This document shows, one piece after another, positions 16,901 to 26,735 of a stretch of DNA of 26,735 nucleotides; positions within the stretch are counted from its first letter, which is position 1; each line of letters starts with the position of its first letter. Both the position numbers and the translations under genes were made by a program. The DNA lies in contig JARGXX010000133.1 in assembly GCA_030374765.1 (NCBI GenBank), forward strand, positions 1 to 26,735. The letters are read 5' to 3'. The notes under the pieces were generated by a model. The model ran no database searches and was not told the origin of the DNA. It was given only the letters and a program-made list of their open reading frames with translations. The DNA comes from Agarophyton chilense. Its lineage: Eukaryota > Rhodophyta > Florideophyceae > Gracilariales > Gracilariaceae.

Positions 16901-16914
16901 TTCTACTATCCCAG
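16901..16914 (+). other. Right strand of putative rns precursor stem
   Basis: TTCTACTATCCCAG, complementary to 15471-15485. It ends 4 bp before the nad4L start codon, so cleavage here would also release the nad4L 5' end. Confidence 0.7.
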
Positions 16915-16918
16915 AATT

Positions 16919-17239
16919 ATGAAGATAAAAATTATGTTAATTTATATAAATCTTACAAATACTTCTATTTTATTATTCTTAATCAGTGTTTTGGGAATAT
17001 TTTTGAATCAAAAAAATATTCTTGTTATGTTAATGTCTTTAGAAATGATGTTTTTGTCGATAAGTTTTAATTTAATTTTCGCATCAATTTATTTAGATGA
17101 TATTATAGGTCAAATTTTTTCGTTATTGATTTTGACAGTAGCTGCAGCAGAATCTTCTATTGGATTAGCAATTTTGGTTATTTATTATCGTATACGTAAT
17201 GTTATTACTGTAGAATTAATGCATTTAATGAAAGGCTAA
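16919..17239 (+). CDS. nad4L: NADH dehydrogenase subunit 4L
   Basis: 106 residues from the first ATG, or 101 from the Met codon at 16934 (MLIYINL), which is closer to the usual length; both lie in frame and the sequence does not decide. Three membrane helices; the conserved motifs are NILVMLMSLEMMFLSISFN (with the channel Glu in helix 2) and LLILTVAAAESSIGLAILVIYYR (Glu in helix 3). It lies between rns and rnl, splitting the rRNA pair. Confidence 0.97.
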   Translation: MKIKIMLIYINLTNTSILLFLISVLGIFLNQKNILVMLMSLEMMFLSISFNLIFASIYLDDIIGQIFSLLILTVAAAESSIGLAILVIYYRIRNVITVELMHLMKG

Positions 17240-17242
17240 TAA

Positions 17243-19580
17243 GATTGGTTAAGGGATATCAAAATTTTTACAACAAGCACTTAATAAGAACCTTGGTAAA
17301 AAATTTTGGACGTTTCGCTGCGAAAAGTTATAAGGAGGCATTGGCTTGTGATTTATAAATTTCCATATTAAAAGTAAACTTACTAAAATTTTTTATGAAA
17401 CAGTGTGAATTGAATCATCTAAGTAACATTGGTAATAAATCAATCGAGAAATCGTTAGTAATGGTGAATGAACGCGATACAAAAGCTTAATAAAAGTTAA
17501 ATTTATAATTTACGAAAAAGGTAGAAGTCCTGTAATAATGAAAACTTTTTAAATAGAATTTCTAAGTAATATGAATTTTAATTTGTATGAACAAAGGAGA
17601 ACCACCTTCTAAGCTTAAAAAATTTTTTAACCTATAGTGTACGAGTACCGTGAGGGAAAGGTAAAGACGTTCGAATAGAACAAATTTAAGTTAAGTGTTT
17701 ATAAGTTTTCGAAGTATAAAACAACGAAGTGCCTTTTGCATAATGAATCAGCAAGTTAATATATATTGCAAGCTTAAGTATTAATAAATAGGCTTTTTAT
17801 AGTAATATGTATTATACCTGAAACCAAGTGATCTAGTTGTAAGCAAGTTGAAAATACGTTAAAATGTTTTTGAGGACTGAACTCGTACATGTAGCAAAAT
17901 GTAGAGATGACTTATAGCTAGGAGCGAAAGACTAATCAAACTTGGAGATAGCCGGTTTTTCACGAAACGTATTTTAGTACTACGTTAATTATTTTAAACC
18001 TTAAGTTAGAGTACAGAATAAACAAAGGGATGTAAAAATTTACTGAGTTTTTTTTAACTCCGAATTAAAGTATTAAAAAAATTAGCAGACAGTCTATGAG
18101 CGATAAGGTTTATGGACGAAAGGAAAACAATCCAGATCGAATACTAAGATTTCTAAATTAAAACTTAGGGAAAAAAATTAAATAAAGTTCAAATAATGCT
18201 GTTGTTAGGCTTAGAAGCAGCCTTTCATTAGAGAAAGCGTTTTAGCTCACTATTTTTCTTTTTTTAGTTTAAAATGTAGCGAAACTTTAAGTTTTATATC
18301 GAAGTAGCGAATTAATGTATAATTAATGGTAGTGAAACGTTCTGCAAAATTTTTTTAATTGTAAAATTATGAAAAATTAGCAGAAATGCTAATGCTGATA
18401 TGAGTAGCGAAAATTACGTTAAAAAATCGTAATCACTGAAAGTTTAAGGGTTTCAATGTAATTTTAACTTCATTGAGTTAGTCGGTCCTTAAGAGGTGAA
18501 TAAAAATTGTACTCGATAGGAAATCAATAAAATATATTGAACTTTTTATATGTGTTTAAAAAACATGAAAAAAATAGTTAAGATAATTTTATACATCATT
18601 ATATAAATGAAGGCAAAAAATTAATTTAAGCTATTTTCGAGAAAAAATTATAGAAAAATAAACCGTACTTAAACCGACACAGGTAAATTTATTGAGAAAA
18701 TTATAAGTGAATGAAAGAATTGTATTGAAGGAACTCGGCAAATTAACTCTGTACGTTCGCTATAAAGAGAGCCTTGTAAAAGGTAACATAAAATAAGAAG
18801 TAACGACTGGTTAACAAAACCACAGGACTCTGCAAATTTGTGATAAAAAGTATAGAGTCTGAAGCCTGCCCAGTGCTTAAAAATAAAAAATTTAGGTTCA
18901 AGCTTATTTTTTAAATCTAAGTAAACGGCGGTTCTAACTATAAGAATCCTTAGGTAGCGAAATTCCTTGACGGGTAAATTCCGTCCTGCATGAATGGCGT
19001 AACGATTACTTCACTGTCTCCAATACAACTTCAGCGAAATTACATTATCTATGAAAATGTAGATTACTTGCAGTAAGACGGAAAGACCCTAGATCCTTTA
19101 CTTTAATTTTAAATTGTAAAAAATTGTTTGTATGCAAAGAATAAGTGGGAATAAATCTATTATATCCTTGAAATACCACTCGTTAAATTTAATTTTTCAC
19201 TGAATTTGTAAATAGTATTATAAAGACCGTTTAAAAGAGAAAGTTTACTTGGGACGAGTACCTCCTAAATAGTAACGGAGGTGTACGAAGGTAAGTAACA
19301 ATTATTCATCTGAATAATGAAGAGCATAATGGTATAAGCTTGCTTGACAATAAGATCTATAAATCAAATTGCGACGAAAGTCTGTCATAGTGACCCGATA
19401 TTTAAGTGTGGAATTAATATCGTTCAACAAATAAAAGGAACTCTAGGGATAACAGATTCATCGTGACTGAGAGTTCGTATTGACGTCACGGTTTGATACC
19501 TCGATGTCGACTCATCTTATCCTGGAATTGAAGTAGATTTCAAGGGTCTAGTTGTTCGCTAGTGAAAAAGGTACGTGAGT

Positions 19581-19617
<37 letters not shown>

Positions 19618-19895
19618 TACTGTAAGGAAAGAAAAATAAAAAGTGTATTCTTAGTACGAGAGGACCAGAATATTCTAACCTATGATAAATTGATTGTTAT
19701 GCCAATAGCATCGTCAAGTAGTTAAGTTAGTTTTAAATAAACACTGAATGAATCAAATGTGTTAAGTATTCTTTTATATTTTTCATGAATAGTCTGAAAG
19801 ATTATCAGATAGATCGGTTTGAAAATATGTTTTAGTAATAAATAATCTTTAATAAATCCGAATTATTCAAAAAAATTTTGATTTAACTTAACCAA
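17243..19895 (+). rRNA. rnl: Large subunit ribosomal RNA
   Basis: Bacterial-type LSU rRNA of about 2.65 kb. Landmarks: GTGAATGAACGCGATAC in domain I (17463), GTACCGTGAGGGAAAGG (17644), GGAGATAGCCGGTTTTTC (17944), GACGGAAAGACCCTA (19077), the peptidyl-transferase ring around CTCTAGGGATAACAG (19440), and the sarcin-ricin loop AGTACGAGAGGACC (19653-19666). The ends pair as TTGGTTAAG (17245-17253) with CTTAACCAA (19887-19895), which fixes both termini to within a few bases. No intron or reading frame interrupts it. Confidence 0.97.
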
Positions 19896-19904
19896 AAAAA
19901 ATAT

Positions 19905-20600
19905 ATGACAAAAAAAATAAATCCTATAAGCCTTAGACTTGGTTTAACTCAAGTGTGAGATATTACAACACAAAATTATAGTAAACCAAATTACTCCTAT
20001 GCTTTATCTTTTTTAAAACATTTACAAGTTGAAAGCATAATAACTAAAGTTTTAAGATTGAATAAGTTTTTAATAAATGATAACGAATTTTGATATTTTA
20101 ATAGTACACTTTTTTTAAATATTTATTTTACTGAATCTACAGAAAATAAACTAAATAAATACTTATTCTTAATAAGAAAATTATCAAAAGTAATTTTAAA
20201 TTGATTTTCTTTGAAAATTTACTTAAGGATATACAAAAAAGTAAATTTGATCACAACACCTAATTTAATATCAAATTATGCGTTGTATTTATTTGAACAA
20301 AACAAAAATCCAAATAAAGTTTTATGACAAATATGCCAATTTCTAAAGAAAAATCTTAATAATGGTAAAATAGTTTATTCAACAAAAGGTATACGTTTAG
20401 TTTATTTAAAAGGATTTAAAGTACGATTAGTAGGACGTTTTGATAATACAAAAAGTCAAATGGCTAAAAGTATTCAACAAAGTTCAGGTTCTTTGTCTTT
20501 AATATCCTTAAAAAATCAAGTGGAATTTACACAAAAAAATTTATATACAAAATTAGGTAGTTGTGGTCTTCAAATTTGGCTATTTTATGAAATAAATTAG
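19905..20600 (+). CDS. rps3: Small-subunit ribosomal protein S3
   Basis: 231 residues. N-terminus KINPISLRLGLTQVWDI is the standard S3 opening (NPxxxRLGxxxxWxs). The C-terminal domain has KGIRLVYLKGFKVRLVGRFDNTKSQMAKSIQQSSGSL, matching the S3 C-terminal RNA-binding fold, with the arginine-rich motif reduced. The middle is A/T-rich, lysine-rich and divergent, where the KH domain should be. The start ATG is 9 bp after rnl. Forms an S10-like remnant with rpl16, 7 bp downstream. Confidence 0.92.
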
Positions 20601-20607
20601 AGTAAAA

Positions 20608-21021
20608 ATGTTTAAAGAAAAAAAGACACATAATAAATATCTATTAAAATTTAAGCAGTCTAATCATGTATTAAAATATGGACGTTTTGGTATTAAATCA
20701 ATGTCTTTTAATAGATTAACGGAAAATCAATTAAATGCATTAAAATGAGTTTTATTAAAAAAATTAAAACAATTAACTAATAATAAAAAAAATTTCCGTT
20801 TTTGAACATTATTTTCGGTAAATTTAGTTCTTACAAAACTTAATTTAGAATCCAGAATGGGTAAAGGAAAAGGTTCTATATATACTCATGCTGTTTATAT
20901 CAGGCCGGGCATGATTTTGTTTGAATTTGATAATATTACAGAACAACAAATAAAAATTCTTTTTAGTTATATTTTAAAAAAAATTCCTTTAAAAATTGTA
21001 TTAATAAAATCATTTTTATAA
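20608..21021 (+). CDS. rpl16: Large-subunit ribosomal protein L16
   Basis: 137 residues, the bacterial length. Recognised by HNKYLLKFKQSNHVLKYGRFGIKSMS at the N-terminus, the RMGKGKGSIYTHAVYIRPGMILFEF core (family: RMGkGKGxxxxWVaxvkPGxilfEi) and a C-terminal helix. L16 helps organise the A-site tRNA and peptidyl-transferase centre. It follows rps3 in the ancestral bacterial order (rpsC-rplP). Confidence 0.96.
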
Positions 21022-21040
21022 AATTTAAAGTAGAAAAAGA

Positions 21041-21114
21041 GAGGGGGAGAAACTCAAAGGTAGAGTGTTAGTCTGTCGCACTAAAAGTTGCGGGTTCAAG
21101 TCCCGTCTCTCTCG
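21041..21114 (+). tRNA. trnD(guc): tRNA-Asp (GUC)
   Basis: Acceptor GAGGGGG/CTCTCTC with several G-U pairs, anticodon stem TTAGT/ACTAA with loop CTGTCGC (anticodon GTC), T-arm GCGGG TTCAAGT CCCGT. The stretch between acceptor and D-stem is two bases longer than usual; if the acceptor starts at 21039 (GAGAGGG) pairing with CTCTCTC improves but the linker grows further, so the exact 5' end is uncertain. Confidence 0.88.
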
Positions 21115-21168
21115 TTTATTAAGTTTTTAGATTAACGAAGTAAAATAATAGTTAAATATTATAAGACA

Positions 21169-22764
<1,596 letters not shown>

Positions 22765-22765
22765 A

Positions 22766-23557
22766 ATGTTAAAGAATTTAAAATTAATTTTCTTATCTTT
22801 TTTAATATTTATTCCAAGTATTTTTTCTTTTAATGATGCATCCGAAAATTGACAGTTGGGTTTTCAAGATCCTGCAACTCCAATTATGGAGGGTATTATT
22901 AATTTACATCATGATTTAATGTATTTTATTTGTGTCATTTTTATATTTGTTTCATGAATGTTATTACGTACACTTTGGCACTTTGAAAATACCCAAAATA
23001 CTGTTCCTTCGTCATTGACTCATGGAACCTTAATTGAAATTATTTGAACGGTAACTCCTGCTTGTATTTTATTAATTATAGCAATACCTTCTTTTTCTTT
23101 ACTGTATGCTATGGATGAAATAATATCACCAGCTATAACTATAAAAACTTTGGGTCACCAATGATACTGAAGTTATGAGTATTCAGATTACTTAAATGAA
23201 GAAGGAGAATCTGTTATTTATGATAGTTATATGATACCTGAAGAAGATTTAAATTTAGGACAACTAAGATTATTAGAAGTAGATAATCGAATGGTGGTAC
23301 CCATAAATACACATATTAGAGTTATTGTTTCAGCGGCTGATGTACTTCATAGTTGAGCGATACCGTCTTTAGGTATAAAATGTGATGCTGTACCAGGCCG
23401 CTTAAACCAAACATCAATTTTTCTTAAAAGAGAGGGAATTTATTATGGCCAATGTAGTGAAATATGCGGAATAAACCATGGATTTATGCCTATTGTTATA
23501 GAAGCTGTAAAATTACCTAATTATATTTCTTGAATTTCAAACAAATTAAACGAATAA
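22766..23557 (+). CDS. cox2: Cytochrome c oxidase subunit 2
   Basis: 263 residues, CuA-bearing subunit that accepts electrons from cytochrome c. A signal-like N-terminus ([22 protein letters not shown]) precedes the mature-type start [17 protein letters not shown]. Two membrane helices, then GHQWYWSYEYSDY and the CuA site [15 protein letters not shown] with its two Cys, His and Met. The gene is whole, not split. Followed after 4 bp by the TatA-like ORF. Confidence 0.99.
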
Positions 23558-23561
23558 AAGA

Positions 23562-23690
23562 ATGCGATTTTCTTTATCACAAGTAATTGTATTGTTTTTA
23601 GTTTTTCTTATTCTTTTTTTAACAAATTTTACAATCGTAAAAAGATTAATTGAATTATTAAAACAGTTTTTTAAAAACTTTTTAAAATAA
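23562..23690 (+). CDS. 42-residue TatA-like single-helix protein (candidate)
   Basis: A very short frame filling the cox2-cox3 spacer: 4 bp after the cox2 stop, 2 bp before the cox3 start, the same tight packing as the genes around it. Sequence begins MRFSLSQVIVLFLVFLILFL, a short N-terminus and one membrane helix (about residues 7-22), then TNFTIV and a strongly amphipathic basic helix KRLIELLKQFFKNFLK (hydrophobic at 29, 30, 32, 33, 36, 37, 40, 41; polar or charged at 27, 28, 31, 34, 35, 38, 39, 42). This is the TatA layout. The S-x-x-Q at residues 4-7 and the Phe 12 residues after that Gln fall where E. coli TatA has S5, Q8 and the hinge F20; the hinge Gly is not kept. Function is inferred, not shown; it could be another small membrane protein. 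Confidence 0.6.
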   Translation: MRFSLSQVIVLFLVFLILFLTNFTIVKRLIELLKQFFKNFLK

Positions 23691-23692
23691 AT

Positions 23693-24511
23693 ATGATTTA
23701 TTTATCACAAATATCAAAATCTGTACAAAGACACCCTTTTCATTTAGTAGATCCAAGTCCTTGACCGTTTGTAGCATCATTATCAGCTTTTTCTTGTGCA
23801 ATCGGTGGGGTAATGTATATGCATGCATATAAACAAGGTTATATTATATTATTATGTGGTTTTTTTATGTTATTTTTAACAATGTTTGTATGATGAAGAG
23901 ATGTTATTAGAGAAGCTACACTTGAAGGACATCATACGGGAATAGTACAGCGCGGATTACGTTATGGAGTAATACTTTTCATTGTATCGGAAATTTTATT
24001 CTTCTTTGCTTTTTTTTGAGCTTTTTTTCATAGTAGTTTATCGCCTACAGTAGAAATCGGTTTAATGTGACCACCTAAAGGAATAAGTGTTTTAAATCCT
24101 TGAGAAATTCCTTTTTTAAATACTTTAATTTTATTATTGTCAGGATGTACAGTTACTTGATGTCATCATGCACTTGTAGCAAATTTAAGAAATCAAGCTG
24201 TTTTAAGTTTAATATTTACTGTAACTCTAGCTACTATTTTTACTGCATTACAAGCATACGAATATAACATGGCAGATTTTAGATTATCTGATGGTATTTA
24301 TGGATCAACATTTTATATGGCAACAGGATTTCATGGATTTCATGTCTTAATAGGAACAATTTCATTATTTGTTTGTTTAATACGTTTATTTCAATATCAG
24401 CTTACTCAAGAACATCATTTTGGATTTGAATCTGCAGCTTGATATTGACACTTTGTAGATGTTGTTTGGTTATTTCTATTTGTATCTATTTATTGGTGAG
24501 GAGGTATGTAA
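23693..24511 (+). CDS. cox3: Cytochrome c oxidase subunit 3
   Basis: 272 residues, seven membrane helices. Diagnostic motifs: [14 protein letters not shown] at the N-terminus, [50 protein letters not shown], and [16 protein letters not shown] with the C-terminal [31 protein letters not shown]. It stabilises the cox1 core and oxygen path. Ends 2 bp before atp4. Confidence 0.99.
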
Positions 24512-24513
24512 AA

Positions 24514-25056
24514 ATGTTAAATTTAAGTATTGTTATTGGGGTGTCGTTAATCTTAATCTCTAAAAACATTATATTGTTAAATGAAGAGACTTTAATCCTG
24601 TTATGTTTTATTACTTTTTGTTATCTTGGTTTTACTAAACTTAAAGATTCTATAGCTGAAGATTTTGATAATCAAAAAAACAAAATCCGAAACGAATTTT
24701 TAGAATCTTTTCAACTAGTCTTAAATTCAGTGAGTATTAACTTGAAATGATGAAAAATTTTTCCTGGATTGATAACAAATTTTGTTCGTTTAGAAACCCA
24801 CTTAAAGAGCTTAAGTTCGGTAATGGTACTACAATTACCAATTATTAAAAATCATGAGATTAAAAGAAAATATTTTAAAAAGTTAGCATTTACTAAGCGT
24901 TTAGAACAACATACAAATAAATTAATTGTTTTGTTATTAATCAAAAAAATCGAAAAGATTACTTTTTTAAAGTATTTTTATTCAACAAAAATAAAAATTT
25001 CACCTTTTAAATGTAACTCCCAAATTGCATTAAGAGAATATATTGAAATTATATAA
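24514..25056 (+). CDS. atp4: ATP synthase peripheral stalk subunit b (ymf39)
   Basis: 180 residues. One or two N-terminal membrane segments (SIVIGVSLILISKNIILLNEETLILLCFITFCYLGF), then a long charged helical region (KLKDSIAEDFDNQKNKIRNEFLESFQLVLNSV...), as in the mitochondrial b/Atp4 family, formerly ymf39. NEETLILLCFITFCYLGF resembles the conserved Atp4 (N-E-E-x-[IL]-[IV]-x-x-x-F-x-x-F) motif. The ATG at 24514 is preferred; an upstream in-frame Met at 24439 lies within cox3 and would fuse shadow sequence. A TGA-Trp pair (WW) occurs near residue 80. Confidence 0.88.
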
Positions 25057-25066
25057 ATAATTTTTA

Positions 25067-25140
25067 GCGGGTATAGATAAATAGGTAGCTTCGTTAGTTT
25101 TCCACACTAAATTTTACGGGTTCGAATCCCGTTACCCGCT
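25067..25140 (+). tRNA. trnG(ucc): tRNA-Gly (UCC)
   Basis: Acceptor GCGGGTA/TACCCGC, anticodon stem TTAGT/ACTAA with loop TTTCCAC (anticodon TCC), T-arm ACGGG TTCGAAT CCCGT. The second glycine isoacceptor. Confidence 0.94.
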
Positions 25141-25152
25141 GGGATAAATCAA

Positions 25153-25225
25153 TGGTGTATAGCCAAATTGGTAAGGCATTAGCTTTTGACGCTATCATAT
25201 AAAGGTTCGAATCCTTTTACACCAG
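25153..25225 (+). tRNA. trnQ(uug): tRNA-Gln (UUG)
   Basis: Acceptor TGGTGTA/TACACCA, D-stem GCC/GGC, anticodon stem TTAGC/GCTAT (one T-T mismatch at the base) with loop TTTTGAC (anticodon TTG), T-loop TTCGAAT. Confidence 0.93.
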
Positions 25226-25248
25226 GTATCTAACTTTATAATTTTGGA

Positions 25249-25334
25249 GCTCGCTTGGTGAAATATGGTAAACACGATGGATTTAAAATTCATTCTCTAT
25301 TTAAGAGTTATTGGTTCAAGTCCAATAGCGAGTA
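25249..25334 (+). tRNA. trnL(uaa): tRNA-Leu (UAA)
   Basis: Acceptor GCTCGCT/AGCGAGT, anticodon stem ATGGA/TTCAT with loop TTTAAAA (anticodon TAA), long variable arm (CTCTATTTAAGAG) typical of leucine tRNAs, T-arm TATTGG TTCAAGT CCAATA. Reads UUR, the most used leucine codons here. Confidence 0.95.
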
Positions 25335-25373
25335 CAAAAATTCTAAAAAAACTTATCAAAATTATATTATTAC

Positions 25374-26516
25374 ATGCGTTTACTTAAACGTCCTATTATT
25401 TCAATAGTAAATAATCACTTGATTGATTATCCTACCCCTATTAATATTCATTATGCTTGAAACTTTGGATTTTTAGCATCTATATGTTTAATTATACAAA
25501 TTATAACTGGTATTTTTTTAGCTATGCACTACACCCCACATGTAGACCTAGCCTTTGCAAGTGTAGAACATATAATGAGAGATGTAAACTATGGATGACT
25601 ATTACGTTATATACATTCAAATGGTGCATCTATGTTTTTTATTGTAGTCTATATACATATTTTTAGAGGATTATACTTTAGTTCTTATTCTAAACCTCGT
25701 CATTGAGTATGAGTTATTGGAGTTATTATTTTTTTACTAATGATAATAACTGCGTTTATAGGATACGTATTGCCTTGAGGGCAAATGAGTTTATGAGGTG
25801 CAACTGTAATTACCAATTTAGTTTCAGCCGTTCCTTTAATAGGCGATTCTATTGTTTCATGATTATGAGGAGGTTTTTCAGTTGATAATGCAACGCTAAA
25901 TAGATTTTTTAGTTTACATTATCTATTACCTTTTATTATTGTTGCTGCATCTTTAATTCATTTAGCTGTTTTACATCAAGATGGATCAGGTAATCCTTTA
26001 GGTATTGATTCCAATGTTGATAAAATAAGTATGTTTCCTTATTTTATTTACAAAGATCTTTTAGGTTTATTAGTATTTATATTATTTTTTTCTTGCTTTA
26101 TTTATTTTTCTCCAAATTTTTTAGGACATCCCGATAATTATATCGAAGCCAACCCAATGGTTACTCCAGCACATATTGTGCCAGAATGATATTTTTTACC
26201 ATTCTATGCTATTTTACGAAGTATACCACATAAACTGGGTGGTGTTGTAGCAATGATTTCATCTATTTTAGTTTTAGCTTTATTACCTTGAATCCATAGT
26301 ACAGAAATACGTAGTTCCAGATTTAGACCTGTGTATAGGTTTTTGTATTGAACTATGTTAGGTTGCTGTTTAGTGTTAGGATGAATTGGTGGAATGCCTG
26401 TAGAGGAACCTTTTGTTTTAATTGGACAAATAGCGAGTATTTATTATTTTATCTATTTTTTGATTATTTTACCTTTATTAGGTAAAGTTGAAAGGTTTTT
26501 ACTTGAGTTTAAGTAA
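25374..26516 (+). CDS. cob: Cytochrome b (complex III)
   Basis: 380 residues, the normal length, with eight membrane helices. Starts [22 protein letters not shown]. Key blocks: GSxxGxxL equivalent [40 protein letters not shown] (heme b ligands), [46 protein letters not shown], and the quinol-site [16 protein letters not shown]. No intron. It is the last plus-strand gene, ending 2 bp before a strong hairpin. Confidence 0.99.
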
Positions 26517-26518
26517 TG

Positions 26519-26567
26519 TTTAAATTATAGATATGTTATATTTAATATAACATATCTATAATTTAAA
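26519..26567. terminator. Perfect 22-bp hairpin between convergent transcription units
   Basis: Arms 26519-26540 and 26546-26567 are exact reverse complements, with a 5-nt loop TTTAA. The arms are nearly all A/T. It lies 2 bp after the cob stop and 5 bp before the 3' end of trnL(UAG), where the plus- and minus-strand gene blocks meet, so it could terminate or process both transcripts. A hairpin at this site is a known feature of Chondrus-like mtDNAs; its function here is inferred from position. Confidence 0.85.
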
Positions 26568-26572
26568 AAGTA

Positions 26573-26656
26573 TACGGATAGAGGGATTTGAACCCCCACG
26601 ATTTAATTATCATTAGAATCTAAATCTAACATGTCTACCAATTTCATCATATCCGT
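26573..26656 (-). tRNA. trnL(uag): tRNA-Leu (UAG)
   Basis: Minus-strand cloverleaf: acceptor ACGGATA/TATCCGT, anticodon stem TTAGA/TCTAA with loop TTTAGAT (anticodon TAG), long variable arm (AATGATAATTAAATC region) and T-arm GTGGGGG TTCAAAT CCCTC. Reads CUN codons. It is the last minus-strand gene before the convergence hairpin. Confidence 0.94.
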
Positions 26657-26678
26657 ATAATAAATAAAAATACCTACT

Positions 26679-26735
26679 TTAATTTCTTAAATCAAGAAAC
26701 TTCAAGGACCCTTTAGGATTACGATTTAATTGTAA
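26679..26735 (-). CDS. nad6: NADH dehydrogenase subunit 6, 3' fragment (runs off window end)
   Basis: Of the three minus-strand frames entering from the window edge only one is open for more than five codons; it ends KGSLKFLDLRN and TAA (26681..26679), 22 bp before trnL(UAG). A basic, polar tail of this kind is typical of a Nad6 C-terminus following its last helix. It is paired with the fragment at 1-44 by strand and position. The middle, probably about 150-170 codons judging from usual Nad6 length, is outside the window. Confidence 0.6.
   Translation of the reverse strand, partial: LQLNRNPKGSLKFLDLRN

Noticed and set aside
24439..24513. An upstream Met that would lengthen atp4 by 25 residues
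   Set aside because: This extension is the cox3 C-terminal coding sequence read in another frame; the ATG at 24514, 2 bp after the cox3 stop, fits the spacing of neighbouring genes.
25457..25885. Plus-strand frames inside cob
   Set aside because: They are out-of-frame shadows of cob rich in Tyr, Cys and Arg, with no family resemblance.

Overview
This window is most of a compact, A+T-rich mitochondrial genome. Its gene content and order point to a red alga of the florideophyte type; the species cannot be named from sequence alone. The evidence is: (i) TGA is read as tryptophan in every protein gene, matched by a tRNA-Trp with anticodon UCA; (ii) three succinate dehydrogenase subunits (sdh2, sdh3, sdh4) and a Tat translocase subunit (tatC) are encoded alongside the usual nad, cox, atp and cob genes; (iii) trnI(GAU) is split by a group II intron; (iv) the genes form two opposed blocks separated by large hairpins, as described for Chondrus-like mtDNAs. 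Family and order comparisons are from memory, not from a search.

Layout. The left half (1-11743) is transcribed on the minus strand, apart from trnH. Read downward from 11743 it carries trnY, trnA, rpl5-like, trnW, atp6, atp8, nad5, split trnI, nad4, sdh4, nad2, nad1, nad3, a candidate 5S rRNA, rps11, trnM, trnC, atp9, trnP, trnS(UGA), trnF, sdh3, sdh2, trnG(GCC) and the 5' end of nad6. The right half (13608-26516) is on the plus strand: trnN, trnV, trnR(ACG), trnK, tatC, rps12, trnE, trnfM, rpl20, rns, nad4L, rnl, rps3, rpl16, trnD, cox1, cox2, a 42-residue TatA-like ORF, cox3, atp4, trnG(UCC), trnQ, trnL(UAA) and cob. The blocks converge at a perfect 22-bp hairpin (26519-26567), followed by minus-strand trnL(UAG) and the 3' end of nad6. 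nad6 runs off both window ends and its middle is missing, so the window is a linear piece of a somewhat larger circle.

The two blocks diverge from a repeat zone at 11752-13584. Here a unit of 692-724 bp is present about 2.6 times in tandem. Each unit holds a perfect spacer-less 134-bp palindrome, trnS(GCU) on plus and trnR(UCU) on minus. Units 1 and 2 also carry a two-component minisatellite of 19-bp and 13-bp repeats in a different order in each copy; unit 3 ends shortly after its minisatellite begins. This is the most unusual structure in the window and the natural candidate for the promoter/replication control region.

How the genes work together: complexes I (nad1-6, 4L), II (sdh2-4), III (cob), IV (cox1-3) and V (atp4, 6, 8, 9) are partly encoded here, with a reduced translation set (three rRNAs counting the candidate 5S, seven ribosomal proteins counting rpl5, and tRNAs for every amino acid except Thr in the visible part). 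The most interesting new candidates are the TatA-like ORF packed between cox2 and cox3, which would pair with TatC, and the 5S rRNA between nad3 and rps11.
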